Source of the DNA: an uncultured Sulfurovum sp.
GTDB taxonomy: Bacteria > Campylobacterota > Campylobacteria > Campylobacterales > Sulfurovaceae
Direction: 5' to 3'
NCBI GenBank assembly: GCA_947311605.1
Contig: CAMZLC010000186.1
Coordinates: 1-10,890 of the forward strand
DNA: 10,890 bases
The number at the start of each line of letters is the position of its first letter. Positions within the stretch are counted from its first letter, which is position 1. Shown here in pieces: positions 6,586-10,890 of this stretch. A program made the position numbers and the translations under genes. The notes under the pieces are model-generated. The model saw nothing but the letters and a program-made list of their open reading frames with translations. It was not told the origin of the DNA and did not search any database.

Positions 6586-6662
6586 AAATATTCCTCACTA
6601 TAGGTAATTTGCTGAGTATTGCAGACACTACAAGATAGTTGCAAACAAAGCATTAGGGCGGG

Positions 6663-6700
6663 ATTTTATCGAAAAAAAGATTAGAGAAAGATTAGAGAAA
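6663..6700 (-). promoter_or_regulatory. ndk promoter candidate with tandem 11-bp repeat
   Basis: On the minus strand a -10-like TAAAAT (plus coordinates 6663-6668) is followed downstream by a leader of about 70 nt to ndk. Immediately upstream is a run of seven T and then two exact tandem copies of an 11-bp unit, which reads GATTAGAGAAA on the plus strand (6679-6689 and 6690-6700). Campylobacterota sigma70 promoters lack a conserved -35 and instead show T-rich tracts repeated with about the helical period; this arrangement fits that description. A second -10-like TATAGT at 6597-6602 is too close to the start codon to be used. Confidence 0.5.
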
Positions 6701-6734
6701 GCAAAAGCAAGAAAGATGCCAGGAAAACCTGGCA
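6695..6734 (-). terminator. Rho-independent terminator of the ferredoxin gene
   Basis: Twelve nucleotides after the ferredoxin stop codon the minus strand reads TGCCAGG-TTTT-CCTGGCA (6717-6734), a perfect 7-bp stem with a 4-nt loop. It is followed by a T-rich stretch, TCTTTCTTGCTTTTGC. The tract is not a pure T-run, but stem, spacing and place make this the clearest terminator in the window. It separates the ferredoxin transcript from the ndk promoter just below. Confidence 0.8.
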
Positions 6735-6745
6735 AGAGAAAGGAC

Positions 6746-7021
6746 TTAGTCTTCTACGACCGGTGTGCCTTTTTCTCCTCGGCCTTCCATTGCTGGCTGG
6801 CCATCCAATACATCACCCCACTGGATACAACCCTCTGTGGGGCAAGCCTCAGCACATGCTGGCTCATCGTGATGTCCTACGCACTCTACACACTTGTCAG
6901 CATAGACATAATAGGTATCCTCACCTGTTGGGTTATCGTCCTCGTCAACGATTGCTTCAACAGGGCACTCATCGATGCACGCTGCACAGTTAATACAGGT
7001 ATCTGTAATTATTACTGCCAT
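6746..7021 (-). CDS. fdxA: Alvin-type 2[4Fe-4S] ferredoxin
   Basis: A 91-residue low-potential electron carrier in the cytoplasm. Cys9, Cys12 and Cys15 with Cys60 can hold one [4Fe-4S] cluster; Cys44, Cys47, Cys56 and Cys19 hold the other. The eight-residue insert between Cys47 and Cys56 (VGHHDEPA) and the C-terminal extension after Pro61 mark the Allochromatium vinosum (Alvin/YfhL) type. An extra Cys65 follows the second cluster. The start ATG is preceded by AAAGGAG. It has its own promoter candidate and terminator, so it is monocistronic. In Campylobacter jejuni the equivalent gene beside ndk is fdxA, reported as iron-induced and linked to oxygen tolerance; whether that holds here is inference. 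The C-terminal tail is acidic-neutral and not conserved. Confidence 0.92.
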   Translation of the reverse strand: MAVIITDTCINCAACIDECPVEAIVDEDDNPTGEDTYYVYADKCVECVGHHDEPACAEACPTEGCIQWGDVLDGQPAMEGRGEKGTPVVED

Positions 7022-7025
7022 TTGT

Positions 7026-7055
7026 TTCTCCTTTAGGTTAAAGTTATGAACTATA
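7026..7055 (-). promoter_or_regulatory. fdxA promoter candidate (-10 TATAGT) and Shine-Dalgarno
   Basis: On the minus strand TATAGT (plus 7050-7055) is preceded by T-rich sequence and would start transcription near 7043, giving a leader of about 20 nt that contains AAAGGAG (near 7028-7034) and then the ATG at 7021. There is no good -35 hexamer, as expected for this group. An iron- or Fur-dependent site could overlap but I cannot identify one by eye. Confidence 0.45.
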
Positions 7056-7087
7056 ACACAAGATGAGTAAACAAAACTTTAATCTTC

Positions 7088-7108
7088 GCTATTTTTCAGT
7101 GAAAAAGC
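7088..7108 (-). terminator. A/T-rich hairpin after metK, possible terminator
   Basis: TTTTTC (7092-7097) and GAAAAA (7101-7106) form a 6-bp stem around 3 nt, extended by GC/GC across a 2-nt bulge. It lies about 15 nt beyond the metK stop on the minus strand. The T-run is inside the stem rather than after it, so it is not a textbook terminator, and some metK transcripts may continue into fdxA. Confidence 0.3.
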
Positions 7109-7122
7109 CCTGCTTGTAACAC

Positions 7123-8280
7123 CTACAGTTCAAGGTAGGTTTTTATCTCATTCACGCGGTCCAGTTTTTCCCAGGTAAAGTCTTCATCTTCCCGTCCAAA
7201 ATGGCCATAGGCCGCTGTTTTTCTATAAATAGGACGAAGCAGATCCAGTGACTTAATAATGCCTGCTGGAGTCAGATCAAACAGCGCCTTCACACATGCC
7301 TCTATTTTGCTCTCCTCTACCTTGGCGGTTCCCTGTGTATCCACCATAATAGAAATAGGCTTGACTACGCCAATCGCATAGGCGATTTGAATCGTTACCT
7401 TCTCTGCTGCACCTGCTGCCACCAGATTCTTGGCAACATGTCTGGCTGCATACGCAGCTGATCTGTCCACCTTGGTAGGGTCTTTGCCCGAAAAAGCACC
7501 TCCGCCATGAGGGCAGGAGCCACCATAGGTATCCACAATAATTTTTCTGCCTGTCAACCCGGCATCCCCCTGTGGGCCGCCGATAACAAATCTGCCTGTA
7601 GGGTTGATATGGTAAATAATAGCTTCACTTCTAAGTGCAGGGGGGATCACCGCTTCTATCACCTCAGCAAGCACCTCTTTGCGTAGTGTTTCCTGGTCTA
7701 CATCTGGGCTGTGCTGCGTAGAGACGACGACTGTCGTCACTTCTCTTGGCTTACCGTCTCTATAGCGTACGCTCACCTGTGCTTTGCCATCGGGACGCAA
7801 ACAGGGGAGTGTGCCGTTCTTCCTGACCTCGGCAAGCTTGGCAGTCAATTGATGCGCCAAAGAGATTGGCAAGGGCATCAGCTCTTTGGTTTCATTACAG
7901 GCATACCCGAACATCAGCCCTTGATCACCTGCACCGATCTCTCCATCCGCCTGATCTACCCCTTGATTGATATCTGGACTCTGCTCTCCTACACCATTCA
8001 ATACCCCTGCACTACGGTAATCGAACCCAAAGCTGGCATCGGTATAGCCTATTTCTCTGACCACTTCACGGGCAATTTCCTGCATCGGTGCGTAGGTGGT
8101 GGTTTTTAGCTCTCCTGCGATGATACAGAAACCATTGCTCAGCAAAGTTTCACATGCGACCCTTGCCTTGGGATCACGGGCAATGATATGATCCAAAATG
8201 CCATCAGAAATCTGGTCTGCCATTTTATCAGGATGCCCTTCTGTCACTGATTCACTGGTAAATATATACTCTTTTGTCAT
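7123..8280 (-). CDS. metK: S-adenosylmethionine synthase MetK
   Basis: Makes S-adenosylmethionine from methionine and ATP, releasing phosphate and diphosphate. The 385 residues are standard length. Visible landmarks: TSESVTEGHPDKMADQISD (8-26) with His16, Asp18 and Lys19 at the active site; the gating and methionine region GAGDQGLMFGYA (116-127); NPTGRFVIGGPQGDAGLTGR (226-245); and the phosphate-binding block GGAFSGKDPTKVDRSAAYAA (260-279). The ATG at 8280 overlaps the dxs stop as ATGA, with AAGGA 9 nt upstream inside dxs, so it is translated in step with dxs. It is the last gene of the hisC-orf83-dxs-metK unit. SAM supplies methylation and radical-SAM enzymes, including those acting on isoprenoid quinones. 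Confidence 0.97.
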   Translation of the reverse strand: MTKEYIFTSESVTEGHPDKMADQISDGILDHIIARDPKARVACETLLSNGFCIIAGELKTTTYAPMQEIAREVVREIGYTDASFGFDYRSAGVLNGVGEQSPDINQGVDQADGEIGAGDQGLMFGYACNETKELMPLPISLAHQLTAKLAEVRKNGTLPCLRPDGKAQVSVRYRDGKPREVTTVVVSTQHSPDVDQETLRKEVLAEVIEAVIPPALRSEAIIYHINPTGRFVIGGPQGDAGLTGRKIIVDTYGGSCPHGGGAFSGKDPTKVDRSAAYAARHVAKNLVAAGAAEKVTIQIAYAIGVVKPISIMVDTQGTAKVEESKIEACVKALFDLTPAGIIKSLDLLRPIYRKTAAYGHFGREDEDFTWEKLDRVNEIKTYLEL

Positions 8281-10106
8281 GCTACTGTATCCTTTTTTCT
8301 ACTATGTATAATTTTTTCTGCCAACTGCTCAGGCAAAATACCTAACGACTGCTCTATCAATGCAGTATTGCCATGTGCAATAAAAGCATCCGCATATTCA
8401 AAGGTGGTTAAGGCAATATCAACGATACCCTCCTGTGCAAAAAATTCTCCAATTGCCGAACCTACGCCTCCCATACGCACACTGTCACTGAAAACAAACC
8501 ACCGCTTGTATTGCTGTGCCAGTGTTTTGAGCAATGCCTCATCCAGTGGTTTCACGAAGCGAAGATCCAGAATCGCTGGCTCCATCTCCTTGAGAAGGCC
8601 TGCTGTCTGAATCGCTCGACCTACACCGTTGCCATACCCGACCAGAAGTATCTCTTTTCCTTCCTGCAGTAGATGTGCCTTGCCCAGCGCATATGCCGGC
8701 ACATCACTGTCTTCTACCATAAAGACACCTCGCGGGTATCTAAATGCCAAAGGTCTGGGATACTCCGCCGCAAAGTGCATGATCTTTTCCATACTGCTTT
8801 TGTTATAAGGGGCACAAAGTGCTATATTGGGAATAGGTCTTAGATAGGAGATATCAAACGCACCCTGATGTGTCTCGCCATCTTCCCCCACAGTACCAGC
8901 CCTATCCAGCGCAAAGGTCACCCCCAAATCCATCAGGGCAATATCATGGATCACCTGATCATATCCTCTCTGCAGAAAAGTAGAGTAGATCGTACAAAAG
9001 GGCTTGAAGCCCTCTTTCGCCAAAGGCCCCATGGAGGTCACCGCATGCTGCTCCGCAATCGCCACATCCCAAAATCGATCCGGAAAATCCTCGATCAGTT
9101 TTGTGAGTCCTGTGCCACTAGGCATAGCAGCGGTCACACCCACGATCTTGCTGTCTTTGGATGCCATGGAATGTAGTGTCTCTCCGAAAATCTGTGTAGC
9201 GGGTACCGTGCCGGATTTTTTAAGCGGTTCACCTGATTTCAGATCAAATGCACTGACGCCGTGCCATTTCTCCTGCGTACCCTCTGCGATCTCATAACCC
9301 TTGCCTTTGGTGGTCTGGGCATGGACGATCACCGGCTTTCCCATCTCTCTAGCGATCTTCAGGGTAGCCACAATCGACTCCATATCGTGTCCGTCTATAG
9401 GGCCAATGTACTCAATACCCAATTCCTCAAACAAAATACCTGGCGTAATCAGGCGGAAAGACTCCTCAAACCGCTCTGCCATGTACGCGGCACTATCGGG
9501 GAAATGCTCCAGCATCTTTTTTGTTTTTTTCTTCAGTTTCTGATAAAAAGGGCTCGCCATTGTAGTAGAAAGATACCTGCTGATCGCACCTATGGGCTTG
9601 GCGATACTCATCTCATTGTCGTTCAGGATGATCACCACAGGGTATTTTCTGTCTCCCAGTTCATTGAGTGCTTCATAGACCATACCTGCCGTCATGCTGC
9701 CGTCACCGATAAAGGCGACGGGTACACGAGATTCCCCCTTGAGTGCGATGGCTTTGGCTGCACCTACAGCCAAAGAGATTGATGTGGAGCTGTGCCCTGC
9801 CTTGTAGTAGTCATAGGGGGACTCCTTGGGGTCCGTATACCCACACATCCCTTCAAACTGGCGCAGGGTATCAAACGCCTCCCATCTCCCCGTAAGCAGT
9901 TTGTGTGCATAGGCCTGATGCGAAACATCGAAGAGAAAAGGATCACTGGGCACATCGAACACATGATGCATGGCTACGATCAGATCTGTTGCGCCCAACG
10001 AGGAGCTCAAGTGCCCTCCGTTTTTGCTCACGGTCTCCAGTATTTTCTCTCTGATATCTCCAGCAATTTCTTTGAGCTCATTTACAGACTTTTGGGTAAT
10101 ATTCAT
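8277..10106 (-). CDS. dxs: 1-deoxy-D-xylulose-5-phosphate synthase Dxs
   Basis: Thiamine-diphosphate enzyme that joins pyruvate and glyceraldehyde 3-phosphate, the entry step of the MEP isoprenoid pathway. I place the start at the ATG at 10106 (609 aa, beginning MNITQKSVNELKE): it has GAGG 7 nt upstream and overlaps the previous stop as ATGA. An upstream in-frame ATG at 10148 would add 14 polar residues lying over the preceding gene, without family support. Numbered from 10106, one sees His32 (NGGHLSSSLGA), AGHSSTSISLAVG from 103, the ThDP motif GDG 134-136 with Asp135 and Asn164 (LNDNEMSI), Glu352 in AIAEQHAV, GEDGETHQGAFD with His413, and RYPRG with Arg459. The sequence closely resembles epsilonproteobacterial Dxs. 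It overlaps metK by 4 nt. Confidence 0.96.
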   Translation of the reverse strand: MNITQKSVNELKEIAGDIREKILETVSKNGGHLSSSLGATDLIVAMHHVFDVPSDPFLFDVSHQAYAHKLLTGRWEAFDTLRQFEGMCGYTDPKESPYDYYKAGHSSTSISLAVGAAKAIALKGESRVPVAFIGDGSMTAGMVYEALNELGDRKYPVVIILNDNEMSIAKPIGAISRYLSTTMASPFYQKLKKKTKKMLEHFPDSAAYMAERFEESFRLITPGILFEELGIEYIGPIDGHDMESIVATLKIAREMGKPVIVHAQTTKGKGYEIAEGTQEKWHGVSAFDLKSGEPLKKSGTVPATQIFGETLHSMASKDSKIVGVTAAMPSGTGLTKLIEDFPDRFWDVAIAEQHAVTSMGPLAKEGFKPFCTIYSTFLQRGYDQVIHDIALMDLGVTFALDRAGTVGEDGETHQGAFDISYLRPIPNIALCAPYNKSSMEKIMHFAAEYPRPLAFRYPRGVFMVEDSDVPAYALGKAHLLQEGKEILLVGYGNGVGRAIQTAGLLKEMEPAILDLRFVKPLDEALLKTLAQQYKRWFVFSDSVRMGGVGSAIGEFFAQEGIVDIALTTFEYADAFIAHGNTALIEQSLGILPEQLAEKIIHSRKKDTVA

Positions 10107-10354
10107 TGTTCTGCCTCTTCTATCATGCTTATCAGTGCTTTTTTGCATATTTTTTTCACTTTTCTTGCCGTAATTCTTTTCCCCTTAAGCTCCAGCTTAT
10201 CGATCGCTTCCGCAATAAAACTTCTATCCAGATTCTGCTTACAGGTTTTAAGATACTTTATCTTAGTCATTTTTGCTTCAAAAAGGCTAAAGTCTTCCAA
10301 TACAACCGCATGTAAAGGATCAGATAATTGGGTAACTTTTTTTACTTTTTTCAC
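10103..10354 (-). CDS. Small basic protein of unknown function between hisC and dxs
   Basis: I do not recognise this 83-residue protein. It is very lysine-rich (17 Lys and 3 Arg against 11 Asp/Glu), has no signal peptide or membrane segment, and looks mostly helical. The first part is a Lys-Val-rich start and a DPLHAVVLEDFSLFEAK stretch; the second, from about residue 43, alternates charged and hydrophobic residues in a pattern suited to amphipathic helices (SFIAEAIDKLELKGKRITAR and on to residue 78). Cys38 and Cys70 are the only cysteines. It starts with GTG overlapping the hisC stop (GTGA), with GAGGAG 5 nt upstream, and ends overlapping the dxs start (ATGA). The two tight overlaps and the good ribosome site argue that it is a real, translated gene. 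Nucleic-acid binding is possible from its charge, but this is a guess. Confidence 0.75.
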   Translation of the reverse strand: MKKVKKVTQLSDPLHAVVLEDFSLFEAKMTKIKYLKTCKQNLDRSFIAEAIDKLELKGKRITARKVKKICKKALISMIEEAEQ

Positions 10355-10890
10355 ATGATCTCCTCTGCAAACAGGGCAAAAAATCTGTCATTCTGCTCCT
10401 GCGTGCCCACCGTAATACGAATAGCGTTCAGCTGATAGGAGGCAAGATTACGCACAATCACACCTTTTCGCAACAAGGCGTCTGCGATCCTGCTGGAGTC
10501 CAGATTCTCATCAAAGAGATAGGTGATAAAATTGGTGTAACTATCGATATAGTCAATATGATGCGCCTGAGCAAAGGCTTCATAGCGAAGAATTTGTTCC
10601 TGGTGCAGGGCGACGGACCTCTTCAGAAATGCCTCGTCTTTGCTCGCTTCGATCGCTGCCGCCAGGGAAAGTGTAGAGATGTTAAAAGGAGGTCTCATCT
10701 TGTAGAGTGCTTGGATAATCTCTATATTGGCAATACCATAACCCACACGCATACCCCCCAATCCATAAGCCTTAGAAAAGGTACCGAGATAGATCACATT
10801 CTCATACCCCAAAATATCTTTGGGGGTGATCAGGTATTGTGTGTCCTTGGCGGCGGCATACTCCATATAAGCACCATCTATCACAACAAG
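10351..10890 (-). CDS. hisC: Histidinol-phosphate aminotransferase HisC (C-terminal part, cut by window edge)
   Basis: Only the last 179 residues are present; the gene continues beyond position 10890. It is a fold-type I PLP aminotransferase. Visible are VVIDGAYMEYA, whose Asp and Tyr contact the cofactor, the PLP lysine block GTFSKAYGLGGMRVGYG, the hinge PPFNISTLS, and the C-terminal LNAIRITVGTQEQNDRF with the substrate-phosphate/carboxylate Arg. This last block is characteristic of HisC, which converts imidazole-acetol phosphate and glutamate to histidinol phosphate. The cofactor motif has Gly where many HisC proteins have Glu (DEAY), probably a lineage variant. A broader aromatic aminotransferase role cannot be excluded. 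It overlaps the following small gene by 4 nt and is the first visible gene of that unit. Confidence 0.88.
   Translation of the reverse strand, partial: LVVIDGAYMEYAAAKDTQYLITPKDILGYENVIYLGTFSKAYGLGGMRVGYGIANIEIIQALYKMRPPFNISTLSLAAAIEASKDEAFLKRSVALHQEQILRYEAFAQAHHIDYIDSYTNFITYLFDENLDSSRIADALLRKGVIVRNLASYQLNAIRITVGTQEQNDRFFALFAEEIM

Noticed and set aside
6597..6602. TATAGT as the ndk -10 box
   Set aside because: Transcription would start about 5 nt before the ATG and would remove the GAGGAA ribosome site.
9510..9535. dnaX-like slippery A AAA AAG in the correct phase in dxs, next to a small hairpin
   Set aside because: The Lys-rich segment occurs in related Dxs proteins, there is no stimulating ribosome site, the hairpin is 4-5 bp with no spacer, and a -1 shift would only truncate the enzyme.
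10107..10148. Longer dxs start adding 14 residues (MQKSTDKHDRRGRT)
   Set aside because: The extension lies over the upstream gene in another frame, lacks a good ribosome site and is not expected in the family; the ATG at 10106 has GAGG and an ATGA overlap.
9261..10358. Plus-strand open frames of 173 and 188 aa over dxs and the small gene
   Set aside because: They lie antisense to dxs and the hisC-dxs spacer gene, whose frames are supported by motifs and overlaps; the antisense products are cysteine/histidine-rich composition artefacts.

Overview
The window looks like ordinary chromosome of a Campylobacterota (epsilonproteobacterial) organism, probably a free-living Sulfurovum/Sulfurimonas-type lineage. 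I base this on the gene string fdxA - ndk - DUF177 - rpmF - plsX - fabH, which I recall in the same order in Campylobacter jejuni. A cysteine-free 50-residue L32 and Dxs and LivG/LivF sequences of epsilonproteobacterial character agree with it. The genus is inference. No rRNA, tRNA, CRISPR array, insertion sequence or phage gene was found.

Layout. Positions 1-182 hold no convincing gene. They contain a near-perfect inverted repeat with 50-nt arms and a 4-nt loop (4-107), whose arm differences are almost all compatible with a plus-strand RNA hairpin. Positions 183-3548 (+) are livG-livF-livH-livM, two ATPases and two permeases of a branched-chain (hydrophobic) amino-acid ABC importer, with every junction overlapping by 4-7 nt. 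The substrate-binding protein is not in the window. Positions 3557-6585 (-) are ndk - DUF177/YceD - rpmF - plsX - fabH, converging on livM with only 8 bp between stop codons. This unit joins nucleotide pools, a ribosomal protein with its YceD partner, and the start of phospholipid and fatty-acid synthesis. Positions 6746-7021 (-) are a single Alvin-type 2[4Fe-4S] ferredoxin gene with its own promoter candidate and a clear intrinsic terminator. Positions 7123-10890 (-) are hisC (cut by the window edge) - an unknown basic 83-aa protein - dxs - metK, with a 4-nt stop/start overlap at each of the three junctions.

How it fits together. Most of the content is housekeeping: amino-acid import, fatty-acid and phospholipid initiation, nucleotide balancing, electron transfer, SAM supply, isoprenoid entry and histidine synthesis. 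The points that are not routine are the long wobble-rich hairpin ahead of livG, a strong hairpin just inside the DUF177 gene combined with a missing Shine-Dalgarno and an in-frame position behind ndk, the unknown small protein locked between hisC and dxs, and a tandem 11-bp repeat in the ndk promoter. I do not see a clear new multi-gene system here.
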